This document shows positions 1 through 6,311 of a stretch of DNA of 26,117 nucleotides, one piece after another. The DNA comes from Bacillota bacterium (GTDB taxonomy: Bacteria; Bacillota; Clostridia; Lachnospirales; Lachnospiraceae): positions 1-26,117 of the forward strand of contig JAEYJO010000062.1 in assembly GCA_023408815.1 (NCBI GenBank), read 5' to 3'. The notes below the pieces were generated by a model. The model made no database searches, was not told where the DNA came from, and saw only the letters and a program-made list of their open reading frames with translations. The position numbers were made by a program, and so were the translations under genes. The first letter of the stretch is position 1; each line of letters starts with the position of its first letter.

Positions 1-10
1 TACAATTCAT
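1..10 (-). CDS. Start of a leftward gene cut by the window edge
   Basis: Only the first three codons (Met-Asn-Cys) lie inside the window. The call rests on context. An AAGGAG Shine-Dalgarno sequence (21-26) sits 10 nt before the ATG, and a good sigma-A-type promoter with a dyad operator lies just upstream on the same strand. The product cannot be named. An operator between the -10 box and the start codon would suit an autoregulated regulator or a repressed transporter, but that is inference. Confidence 0.45.
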
Positions 11-32
11 TTGTGGGTGTCTCCTTTGAACG

Positions 33-63
33 ATGATTATTTAACCAGCCAGTTAACAATCAT
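33..63. promoter_or_regulatory. Dyad operator candidate
   Basis: A 31-nt imperfect inverted repeat. The outer arms ATGATT/AATCAT are perfect, and inside them TTAAC and GTTAA flank a six-base centre. It lies between the -10 box and the ribosome binding site of the left-edge gene, a place where a bound repressor would block transcription. The TTAAC-N6-GTTAA core resembles sites used by TetR-type repressors; this likeness is inference. Confidence 0.45.
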
Positions 64-64
64 T

Positions 65-93
65 ATTCTATGGGTGACACTCATTTTTTGCAA
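65..93 (-). promoter_or_regulatory. Sigma-A-type promoter for the left-edge gene
   Basis: On the minus strand: -35 TTGCAA (93-88), a 17-nt spacer, then -10 TAGAAT (70-65). Spacing is ideal and both hexamers are close to consensus. It points to the gene starting at position 10. Confidence 0.6.
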
Positions 94-202
94 ACCCGTC
101 ATTTGTTACTTAACAGGAATGCTCCTAGTATGAAAAAGAACTTCTAATCCCGACTCGAAAACCAGATATGGAAGTCCTTTTTTTAATGTGATAGATAAAA
201 GA

Positions 203-453
203 TTATTGCTCTGTTTTCTCAAAACGGTTTTTATCACTGATGCGCAAAACAATATTACCCGCATCGGCTTGTAGTTCGATTTTATCGCTTTGGAATTCCG
301 GGATATCGCCAATTGTAAGTATTGTCCCAATCGGCATATTCTCAAGATTGACCGTTAATCCTGCACCATAAATGATGCACGGTATAATTCCAGAACGTCT
401 CAATTGTTTGGGTTTGCAGTTATGTCGCGCTTTTGCGCCAAAATATTATTCAT
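203..453 (-). pseudogene. Ribosomal protein L25 (Ctc-like) remnant, frameshifted
   Basis: A strong GGAGGA site precedes an ATG at 453. The first 17 codons give an L25-like N terminus (MNNILAQKRDITANPN) and then hit a stop. Shifting frame at about 400-412 restores the sequence LRRSGIIPCIIYGAGL, matching the family pattern LRR-G-IPAVLYG. The frame then runs to a stop at 203 through residues resembling the end of the TL5/Ctc C-terminal domain (NMPIGTILTIGDIPEF). Two lesions are visible: a one-base loss, and a product of about 83 residues in which the L25 N terminus passes straight into the TL5 domain. Full-length Ctc proteins are about 180-220 residues. Such a protein would bind 5S rRNA; this copy probably does not. 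Family assignment is by motif recognition. Confidence 0.6.
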
Positions 454-490
454 CTTAACTCCTCCTATTGTTGGAAAATTGATGTCTTAT

Positions 491-547
491 AAAAAAAAGA
501 AGGGCTTTTCATAGTACGCAAATCAGCGCAATATCAAAAGCCCTTCT
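491..547 (-). terminator. Intrinsic terminator in the leader of the L25-like remnant
   Basis: Perfect 12-bp arms (AGAAGGGCTTTT at 498-509 and its complement at 536-547) enclose a 26-nt loop. On the minus strand they are followed at once by a run of eight U (498-491). The hairpin lies between the promoter at 580-608 and the start codon at 453, so transcription would stop before the gene unless it is read through. Confidence 0.8.
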
Positions 548-579
548 CAAAGACGGTTCTTTTATATTTAACTTTTATT

Positions 580-608
580 AGTATAACATAGCATTGAGAA
601 AAAAGCAA
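580..608 (-). promoter_or_regulatory. Sigma-A-type promoter upstream of the leader terminator
   Basis: Minus strand: -35 TTGCTT (608-603), a 17-nt spacer, -10 TATACT (585-580). The start point would be near 573. A transcript ending at the hairpin would be about 80 nt long. Confidence 0.6.
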
Positions 609-935
609 ATCTGTAAGACTTGTCTATATAAGACGATAAATAAAATTTAAAATTCCACACCCCATGGCTGGTAGCGTTAACTCTTGCCCAGTTAATGCTT
701 ATTCATCTTTTGATTGCTTACGATCTCGGTTCTGCTTGAGTTGGGGTATTTTTTTACAATGTGAAATCCATTATCAAACAAAATCTCTGTATTTTGATTT
801 TTGTTATTTTCAACATTTATTATTCCTCCAAACAATCATTGGAAATCTCGAAATTAAAGATCACGTTATAAAGCCAGCATACTATAATATATAACTTGAA
901 TGTTCTAATATCCCGTTATTCCTACAATGCAACTA
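609..935. other. Intergenic stretch without a supported gene
   Basis: AT-rich and without a convincing coding frame. A GGAGG sequence precedes a minus-strand ATG at 816, but the frame closes after 20 codons. A longer minus-strand frame alongside it has no start codon. A plus-strand frame at 664-894 has no ribosome binding site and a composition unlike a protein. No clear terminator for the metallo-beta-lactamase gene ending at 936 was found here. Confidence 0.5.
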
Positions 936-2105
936 TCATGGATTACATTTCTTACAAGGAACATAGCCTTGTCCAATAATATCATCCCGACTTAGTGTTG
1001 AATCGCTTCTATTTGTAGTTGGCAAATAACTGCAGCTCGGCAAATGAAATTTCATTGTTTTTACGTTTAGCACATAGGTAAGTGAATTGGTATCCTGCTG
1101 CACTTCCTTCTTTGGTTCTTCAACAGCAGGTGTGGATTCCTGTTGTTTCGTTTCAGCCTTTGGTACTGCGGCCGCACTGGATTTATTATTATTGGATTTT
1201 ACATTACTCGCTTTCGTCGGCTCTCCTGCTTTCCATGTTTCGGAAGGTGCCGCATTCCAGGTGATCTTTTTCCCATCGGAAGTAGCAATTAATGAGCCTT
1301 GTTCATCCGTACGGAATACTTTTACATTTAAAGCTCTTAAGGTGTTCAGCGTTGCTGCATCGGGATTTCCATATTCATTATTTTCTCCGCAGCTTATCAC
1401 TGCATATTCCGGATCAATGGCCTCTACAAAATCTTGTGTAGAAGATGTTTTACTGCCATGATGCCCTGCTTTATACACATCCGCCGATATATCGATTCCA
1501 TTATCGAGGATATCCCCTTCGGCCTCTTCCTCCGCATCCCCGGTAAATAGAAACTTTTTATCTCCATGGGAAAGCAAGATACCGACGGAATAATTATTGG
1601 ATGTATCCCCATAATCTTCTTTATTTGGAGCAATTATCGTAAATTCTGAATCCCCCAGCTCATAGGTATCACCGACAACCGGAGCAGTCACTTTATACTG
1701 TTTATTATCCATTGCCTTTATTACATCGCGATAGGCGGCTGTATCTTTTGCATAATTGGGCATAATGACCGTATTGATGTCATATTTGCTTATGATAACA
1801 TCAGCCCCGCCGCAATGGTCTGAATCAGGATGTGTGACGATCAAATAATCGAGACTTTTTACTCCCTGCTTCTTAATATAATTTTGTACCAGAGTACCTT
1901 TATCATCTCCTCCGGCATCTATGAGCATGGACGAATCACCACATTTAATTAATGTAGCATCCCCTTGCCCGACATCAATATAATGGACTTCCAGTTTATC
2001 AATTTTGGTCACTTTATTATTTGTTTGGGTTTTTGCTTCAGATGTACTGCCATACAAAGATATTGATATTAAAAGCGCTGACAATAGCACTAGAAATTTT
2101 TTCAT
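936..2105 (-). CDS. Secreted ComEC-type metallo-beta-lactamase-fold hydrolase
   Basis: A 389-residue protein with an N-terminal signal peptide (KKFLVLLSALLISISLYG) and no further membrane segments, so probably exported. Residues 37-280 form a metallo-beta-lactamase domain of the ComEC/Rec2 C-terminal type. The opening strand is HYIDVGQGDA, the metal motif THPDSDH has His92, Asp94, Asp96 and His97, and the later motifs FTGDA and AGHHGS follow. A low-complexity linker rich in Lys, Ser, Ala and Glu leads to a C-terminal module with CSYL and PCKKC near the end, a Cys pattern that could bind metal. The transmembrane channel domain of ComEC is absent, so this is a stand-alone hydrolase, perhaps acting on nucleic acid or another phosphodiester outside the cell (inference). 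The ATG follows AAAGGGGG with normal spacing. Confidence 0.85.
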   Translation of the reverse strand: MKKFLVLLSALLISISLYGSTSEAKTQTNNKVTKIDKLEVHYIDVGQGDATLIKCGDSSMLIDAGGDDKGTLVQNYIKKQGVKSLDYLIVTHPDSDHCGGADVIISKYDINTVIMPNYAKDTAAYRDVIKAMDNKQYKVTAPVVGDTYELGDSEFTIIAPNKEDYGDTSNNYSVGILLSHGDKKFLFTGDAEEEAEGDILDNGIDISADVYKAGHHGSKTSSTQDFVEAIDPEYAVISCGENNEYGNPDAATLNTLRALNVKVFRTDEQGSLIATSDGKKITWNAAPSETWKAGEPTKASNVKSNNNKSSAAAVPKAETKQQESTPAVEEPKKEVQQDTNSLTYVLNVKTMKFHLPSCSYLPTTNRSDSTLSRDDIIGQGYVPCKKCNP

Positions 2106-2226
2106 TATGAAATTCCCCCTTTTATATTTGGTAATATAATATCATATTTTGTTGAAATATACTATTGCTATTATTTATTATTGGAATGCTTCTCGGATTG
2201 TTACATCGGATAGTAAAGACAAAGAC

Positions 2227-2271
2227 AGAGAATAGCCGCCCTGCTCTTATAAAGTCAGGCGCCTATTCTCT
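2227..2271 (-). terminator. Hairpin after the MCP gene, possible terminator
   Basis: Nine-base perfect arms (AGAGAATAG/CTATTCTCT) continue inward with a G/C-rich stem carrying small bulges. It lies 33 nt beyond the MCP stop on the minus strand. The bases that follow are only U-rich (TCTTTGTCTTT), so termination may be weak or the hairpin may protect the mRNA end. Confidence 0.5.
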
Positions 2272-2304
2272 GATAGTTATCTTAGAATTTGTAAACATCC
2301 ATTA

Positions 2305-3606
2305 TCAAGATTTACTTGATTGAAAATACTGCAAATGATTATCGAGTCTTTCCGCATAATTGCTTAGCTTTATGGCCATAGATTCTACTTCATCAATATT
2401 CTTGCTTAATTCAATAACCGCTTTTTGTGTATGCAGCGTAGATTCAACACTTTCCTCCGATACATTTTTAAGACTTTCAATATTTTCTATAATCTTATCT
2501 TTTTCGACATTGCATACTTGCGTGCGTTCCCGTATTTCAGATATTTCTTGCAAAGAATCTTCAATTCCATCGTTTACTTTTTCAAAATGCTTTTGTGTCT
2601 CCCAAAGCTTTGTTTTTTGTTTTTCAACATCAGTTAGCACTTCATTCATTATCACGAGCATTTTTCCTGATTCTGTTGAAAGATTTCCGACAATTTCATC
2701 AATCTGTTTTGTCGATTCGCTGGATTGACTTGCCAACTTACTAATTTCTTCCGCAACAACCGAAAAGCCCGCACCGTGTTCTCCTGCTCTCGCTGCCTCT
2801 ATACTGGCATTTAGCGCCAATAATCCCGTCTGCTTGGAAATTCCTGCGATCATTTGAAGCACAGAATTAATCTGAGCGGCAGCTTCATATGTTAGATTAA
2901 CCTGTTGACTGATCCGTTCAATCGCATAGTTCGTCCTCTTATTTGATTCATCAAGGTCATTCATATTTTTCACGGATTGCCTTCCATCTTCTTTCATTCC
3001 TCCTGATGTCTCTTCCAAGTGTTGTATACTTCTCAGAATATTACCGATCATGCTGCCTATTTCATCAATATGTATGGATGCCTTATTCATGTTATCGCTT
3101 TGTTTTTTGGTATCATTGGTAATTCTTTTCATAGCAGAGCCTATCTGTTCTGTAGCTATATTCGTTTCCTCCACTGTCTTTCCTAATACTTCTTCTGAAT
3201 TAATCAGCTTTTCCGAAATCAGTTGAATATCTGTCATAGAATTATTTAGTTTTTGGCTCAGTGCCATCATCGATTCAAACATAACGCCGATTTCATCTTC
3301 TCGCTTGCTTATCTTCCTGTCCACTTCAATATTCAAATCTCCGTCAGATAACTGCAGCATATACTCTTCAATTTTCCGCAAAGGGCCTACAATATTTCTT
3401 GTAACCAATGCCAGCTGAATAACACCTACAAACAATATAAAAGCAATTATATTAGCAATCAGCATTTCATTAAATCCATTCATCGATAAAATGGAAACAG
3501 ATGTTGACATCGCAAGCAAGGGACATAACGCAGTCGCAATAATTTGATTTCTGATGCTTTTTTTAACCCTTCTGGGCCGCTTCTCATATTTAATCTTCTC
3601 TGTCAT
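2305..3606 (-). CDS. Methyl-accepting chemotaxis protein lacking an extracellular sensor
   Basis: A 433-residue transducer. Two hydrophobic segments (about 22-41 and 49-68) are separated by only about seven residues, so almost nothing is exposed outside. A HAMP domain follows (about 69-120), then a long coiled-coil signalling domain. Its conserved hairpin tip is at about 255-292, including GLLALNASIEAARAGEHGAG, which docks CheA and CheW. With no sensor domain, input must come through the membrane segments, the cytoplasmic part or a partner protein. The ATG at 3606 follows GGAGAGGTGG. The gene starts 43 nt after a 40-residue membrane microprotein, so the two are probably co-transcribed. No other chemotaxis or flagellar gene is in the window. 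Confidence 0.93.
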   Translation of the reverse strand: MTEKIKYEKRPRRVKKSIRNQIIATALCPLLAMSTSVSILSMNGFNEMLIANIIAFILFVGVIQLALVTRNIVGPLRKIEEYMLQLSDGDLNIEVDRKISKREDEIGVMFESMMALSQKLNNSMTDIQLISEKLINSEEVLGKTVEETNIATEQIGSAMKRITNDTKKQSDNMNKASIHIDEIGSMIGNILRSIQHLEETSGGMKEDGRQSVKNMNDLDESNKRTNYAIERISQQVNLTYEAAAQINSVLQMIAGISKQTGLLALNASIEAARAGEHGAGFSVVAEEISKLASQSSESTKQIDEIVGNLSTESGKMLVIMNEVLTDVEKQKTKLWETQKHFEKVNDGIEDSLQEISEIRERTQVCNVEKDKIIENIESLKNVSEESVESTLHTQKAVIELSKNIDEVESMAIKLSNYAERLDNHLQYFQSSKS

Positions 3607-3649
3607 AAAACCACCTCTCCAGATGTTAATAAGTAATTATCATTCTTAC

Positions 3650-3772
3650 CTAACTCAAATTTTCAAAACTCATATGCCTTATTTCCCAATCCAACATAGA
3701 ATAAATTGCTTTGGCCATAAAGCAGAAAACTGCCAATATCAAACCGAGCCAAATGATATTTCTTTTTTTCAT
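3650..3772 (-). CDS. 40-residue membrane microprotein upstream of the MCP
   Basis: A short ORF with an excellent ribosome binding site (GGAAGGAGGAG, about 4 nt from the ATG at 3772). It encodes a basic start (MKKRN), one transmembrane helix (residues 6-23, IIWLGLILAVFCFMAKAI) and a polar tail ending ENLS. Charge distribution suggests N-in topology. It stops 43 nt before the MCP start on the same strand, so it is likely the first gene of a two-gene operon. I do not recognise the family. A role as partner or regulator of the sensor-less MCP is inference from position. Confidence 0.6.
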   Translation of the reverse strand: MKKRNIIWLGLILAVFCFMAKAIYSMLDWEIRHMSFENLS

Positions 3773-3882
3773 TTTCTCCTCCTTCCATCTTACTGCGCTC
3801 TCTCTATGCAATCACTAACAGGCACAGTCGGCAATATTCTTTTTAGTTGTTTGAATGTATTTTATTTACATAGCATTTGAAA

Positions 3883-3916
3883 ATTGTTTATGAATTGTTT
3901 AAGAAATATTAATTGT
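3883..3916 (-). promoter_or_regulatory. Phased direct-repeat motif, copy 1
   Basis: Upstream of the microprotein/MCP operon. The plus strand carries ATTGTTTA at 3883-3890 and 3894-3901, a period of 11 nt, followed by ATATTAATTGT at 3906-3916. The block 3892-3916 matches 6766-6790 at 21 of 25 positions. One-turn phasing is typical of OmpR/PhoB-family response-regulator sites. The regulator is not in the window. Confidence 0.5.
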
Positions 3917-3940
3917 CCTATTCCCTTAAAAATGTTGCAT

Positions 3941-3978
3941 AAAAAAAACGCCTTCCCGAGAAAAAACTCGAACGGTGT
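3941..3978 (-). terminator. Intrinsic terminator, minus strand
   Basis: A stem with core CGAG/CTCG and G-U pairs, extended outward with a bulge (3949-3960 with 3967-3978), has a U6 loop and is followed by eight U on the minus strand (3948-3941). It would end transcripts of the TetR/membrane-protein operon, about 200 nt beyond the last stop codon, and separates that patch from the microprotein/MCP operon. Confidence 0.65.
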
Positions 3979-4186
3979 CATATGAGAAATGGCCGCACTG
4001 GTTGGCCGAAAATATGTGGTTTTTTTAAATCGAGCGGAAATAGGATCGCTGCTCTATCTGGGAAACGGCATACACTGCCAAGCCCTCCAAAAGCAGAGAA
4101 CAGCGGTTTTTTTCCGCATTATTGATTTTGCAAACTGCTGGGCTCCTTTTGTATCATCAGAACTGGGGCGGCCTCTTTTCAGCTAT
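3979..4186. other. Geneless stretch with broken minus-strand frames
   Basis: No intact gene. On the minus strand, short frames of normal-looking amino-acid composition are interrupted by stops, and small hairpins occur (GGCC arms at 3991-3994/4004-4007 and GCGG/CCGC at 4103-4117). This fits decayed coding sequence at the border of an acquired patch. I cannot name the parent gene. Confidence 0.35.
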
Positions 4187-4555
4187 TTATTTAACTATCA
4201 ATGAGGCAAACCTACCAATAATCGACTTTATGGCAATGCAGCCGGCAACTACAAAAAGTGCAATTTGGGGGTCATAAAGGATGGGGATTTTCCATTTGAA
4301 TAGTTGTGCTGCTGTTGTAAGTAATGCGATCGTCCCAAAGATGTACCCCATGATGGTGAGCGGGTGAGCAGGTGCATTGCTGATAAATTTGCCGATTGTT
4401 GGCATAATCATGCACATTGCAAATCCGATTGCGCCCAAAGTAATAACAGCCGATCTTGGCCCATTAATGAATAGTATCTGCTTGCCGGATAGTCCTGCAT
4501 AAACAATAAGGCTGGTTATAAACCACTCTGCTATCAATATTCCAATTCCTTTCAT
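4187..4555 (-). CDS. Four-helix membrane protein coupled to the TetR regulator
   Basis: A 122-residue, very hydrophobic protein with about four transmembrane helices and short loops (for example SGKQILFINGPRSA and KWKIPILYDPQ). I do not recognise a family. Its ATG overlaps the stop of the TetR gene (TAATG at 4557-4553), so translation is probably coupled and expression follows the same promoter and operators. The pairing suggests the regulator controls this protein, perhaps a small transporter or membrane-stress factor (inference). The gene is followed after about 210 nt by a minus-strand terminator. Confidence 0.75.
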   Translation of the reverse strand: MKGIGILIAEWFITSLIVYAGLSGKQILFINGPRSAVITLGAIGFAMCMIMPTIGKFISNAPAHPLTIMGYIFGTIALLTTAAQLFKWKIPILYDPQIALFVVAGCIAIKSIIGRFASLIVK

Positions 4556-5187
4556 TATTTATCGCTCCTTAAATAGATTTTATTAAATATCGTAATATGT
4601 CTTTCTAAGAAAGATAAAGCTTCTTCATGTTTTTCGGGCTGAGTGTCGTATTTTGATAACAGTAAATACAAAGGTGAATAAAACTGCAAGGCCATTACCA
4701 TTGGGTCAGCATCAACATAAACTCCATCATTTATTAAATTAGTGAACACGCCTGATATATAGTCTAAGCCCCTGTCTATTATCAATTCCCTAAAAAACTT
4801 GCTTGCCTCTGAAGCTCTATACTGTTCCATTGTCAACATTCTACGCAGTTGCGAACCATACTCTGTTTCGAGATAGAACTGAAACATTGTAACACTAATA
4901 CGGAATAGTTCCGCTCTTACATCACTTTCTCCCGAGAGAATATTGGCCACGCTTTCAGGGGGAATAAAAGTAGAAACTTCCTCTTGATAACGACGTTCAA
5001 TGTCTTTGAGAATTGAGTCAAAAATGTCTTGCTTTCCGCTATAATGCTTGTAAAGGGCGCTCTCCCGTATTCCGATTTCTTTTGATATGTCACGGATACC
5101 AACCCCATCATAACCTCTTTCAGAAAACAATTTTAGTGCAACTGTCAAAATAACTTCCTTTGTATCTCGTGTTTCGTTTTTTGGCAT
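4555..5187 (-). CDS. TetR/AcrR-family transcriptional repressor
   Basis: About 210 residues from MPKNETRDTKEV. The N-terminal helix-turn-helix is typical: AALKLF-like ALKLFSERGYDGVGIRDIS, then EIGIRESALYKHYSGKQDIF, at about residues 12-58. The C-terminal ligand domain is helical and divergent, as usual. The start is decided by the promoter: a longer reading frame from 5259 would begin inside the -35 box. GGAGG at 5197-5193 serves ATG codons at 5190 or 5187; I chose 5187 for better spacing. The regulator most likely represses its own promoter through the repeats at 5211-5252. The inducer is unknown. The stop overlaps the start of the downstream membrane-protein gene. Confidence 0.9.
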   Translation of the reverse strand: MPKNETRDTKEVILTVALKLFSERGYDGVGIRDISKEIGIRESALYKHYSGKQDIFDSILKDIERRYQEEVSTFIPPESVANILSGESDVRAELFRISVTMFQFYLETEYGSQLRRMLTMEQYRASEASKFFRELIIDRGLDYISGVFTNLINDGVYVDADPMVMALQFYSPLYLLLSKYDTQPEKHEEALSFLERHITIFNKIYLRSDK

Positions 5188-5210
5188 CATAACCTCCATC
5201 AACAAATATG

Positions 5211-5259
5211 GTGAGCAGTTGTTCACCATTATTATAGTGAACAACTGCTCACTTGTCAA
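5211..5259 (-). promoter_or_regulatory. Consensus promoter with two operator sites for the TetR gene
   Basis: Minus strand: -35 TTGACA (5259-5254), 17-nt spacer, -10 TATAAT (5236-5231), a perfect consensus. The sequence GTGAGCAGTTGTTCAC (5211-5226) and its exact complement (5237-5252) form a perfect 16-bp inverted repeat with a 10-bp gap, and each arm is itself a near-palindrome (GTGA..TCAC). One arm fills the -35/-10 spacer and the other lies just downstream of -10, as expected for tight autorepression. Confidence 0.85.
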
Positions 5260-5288
5260 GGAGGAAACTGGATTATATTCTCACGCTG

Positions 5289-5575
5289 TTATTTATGAGT
5301 ATTTCTACTAGGTAACAAGTCATTGAAACTAATGATTTTACTGCCTTTACTTTCATAATAGCGCAGCATTTCGTCAATTTTCCTTTTATCATAACTGGTA
5401 ATGCAATCTGATAAAACATTAACGTCATAATTGGCTTTGCGTAAGTTGTAACAGGTTGATTTGACACAAGCAACAGCATCTGCTCCTGCTATGTAGAAAT
5501 CACATATTTCATTTTTACTAATAAAGTCTGTAAATACTTCACTGCTTAATGCGTTTCCTTTGTATTTTGTAGAGC
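5289..5575 (-). pseudogene. Isochorismatase-family hydrolase, N-terminal half missing
   Basis: The minus-strand frame encodes about 95 residues matching the C-terminal half of isochorismatase/nicotinamidase-like cysteine hydrolases: YKGNALSSEVFTDFI, then FYIAGADAVACVKST with the nucleophilic Cys, then VNVLSDCITS. The N-terminal half, which supplies the catalytic Asp and Lys in this family, is absent. Upstream of about 5575 the frame runs into the antisense of a WYL-regulator fragment, so the gene was cut at that point. The residual frame reaches back to 5624 but has no credible start. Almost certainly inactive. Confidence 0.7.
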
Positions 5576-6048
5576 GTATAGGCGCACAGGAGTTAGCAGA
5601 TATGTTCGAAGTTTCACCCCGCACAATCTACCGCGACATAGACACTATCAACATGGCGGGTATCCCTGTTTGTTCTGCACCGGGAGTGGGCGGCGGCTTT
5701 GAAATCATGCAGAAATACAAGCTTGATAGAAAGGTTTTTTCTACTGCTGACCTTTCCGCTATCCTGATGGGGCTTTCCAATCTTTCTACTATGATACGAG
5801 GGGATGAACTGGTAAACGCCCTTGCGAAAAGCAAGCTGCTGACCTTTGAATATGCAGACCGCTACGGAAATAAAACTGCAAGAACAGCAGAGCCGTATCA
5901 GCTTGTATTAAAAAGTAGTCATTGGTATTGGCAAGGGTATTGCCATAAAAGAAATGATTTTCGCTTATTCAAACTATCTCGTACATCAAACCTACAAATA
6001 CAAGAGGAATTTTTTACACCACGAGATCATAGCTTGCGAATAAAGTAG
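5569..6048 (+). pseudogene. WYL-family (YafY-like) regulator remnant
   Basis: The plus-strand frame encodes parts of a helix-turn-helix/WYL regulator. It begins inside the recognition domain (IGAQELADMFEVSPRTIYRD), so the first helix and start codon are missing. After ILMGLSNLSTMIRGDELVNALAK it passes directly to the WYL domain (LLTFEYADRYGNKTARTAEP, then SHWYWQGYCHKRNDFRLFKL). Family members have roughly 40-50 more residues between these parts, so an in-frame internal deletion near 5830 is likely. The C-terminal part after FFTPRD is also lost: about 160 residues remain of the usual 300 or so. No ribosome binding site precedes the frame. Non-functional by inference. Confidence 0.7.
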
Positions 6049-6084
6049 ATTTATTTAACTCGTTCTGATTATTGGGACAGAAAA

Positions 6085-6131
6085 AGCAAAAAAACAAGTG
6101 TATCATCCACTTTGAACAATACGCTTGTTTT
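6085..6131 (-). terminator. Intrinsic terminator, probably bidirectional
   Basis: Thirteen-base arms AAAACAAGTGTAT (6091-6103) and ATACGCTTGTTTT (6119-6131) pair with one G-U or mismatch. The minus strand continues with a U run and the plus strand ends UUUU. It lies 48 nt beyond the stop of the 26-residue membrane peptide and would end that operon. Confidence 0.65.
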
Positions 6132-6178
6132 AGACATTTTAATCTATATTTTTTCCATTTAACACTGCATATTTATTA

Positions 6179-6259
6179 TTATCTTTTGTTTCTTATGATA
6201 TTAACTGTTGTGATTACCATAATCACCATAACTGCTGCAGCTATAATCTTACTCAACAT
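6179..6259 (-). CDS. 26-residue membrane peptide
   Basis: A short ORF with a good ribosome binding site (AGAGAGGTGA, about 5 nt from the ATG at 6259). The product is one hydrophobic helix (IIAAAVMVIMVITTVNII) between short basic ends (MLSK and RNKR), typical of a tiny single-pass membrane protein. It lies 52 nt after the 122-residue membrane protein on the same strand and before a terminator, so it is probably the second gene of that operon. Too short for a family assignment. Confidence 0.5.
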   Translation of the reverse strand: MLSKIIAAAVMVIMVITTVNIIRNKR

Positions 6260-6311
6260 ACATTCACCTCTCTTTTGTTATTATGCCTTTTTGCTGCATA
6301 AACTGCCGCTC

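Noticed and set aside
106..345. 79-residue minus-strand frame overlapping the L25-like remnant
   Set aside because: No ribosome binding site, and it lies in a different frame over the better-supported L25-like sequence.
757..816. 20-codon minus-strand ORF after a GGAGG sequence
   Set aside because: The ribosome binding site is good but the peptide is very short, basic and featureless; not enough to call a gene.
664..894. 76-residue plus-strand frame in the gap before the metallo-beta-lactamase gene
   Set aside because: No Shine-Dalgarno sequence, unusual composition rich in Phe and Cys, and no neighbour in the same direction.
3800..3900. SigD-type (flagellar) promoter or c-di-GMP riboswitch upstream of the microprotein/MCP operon
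   Set aside because: A GCCGAC sequence occurs, but no TAAA-like -35 at the right distance, and the conserved GEMM riboswitch elements are absent.
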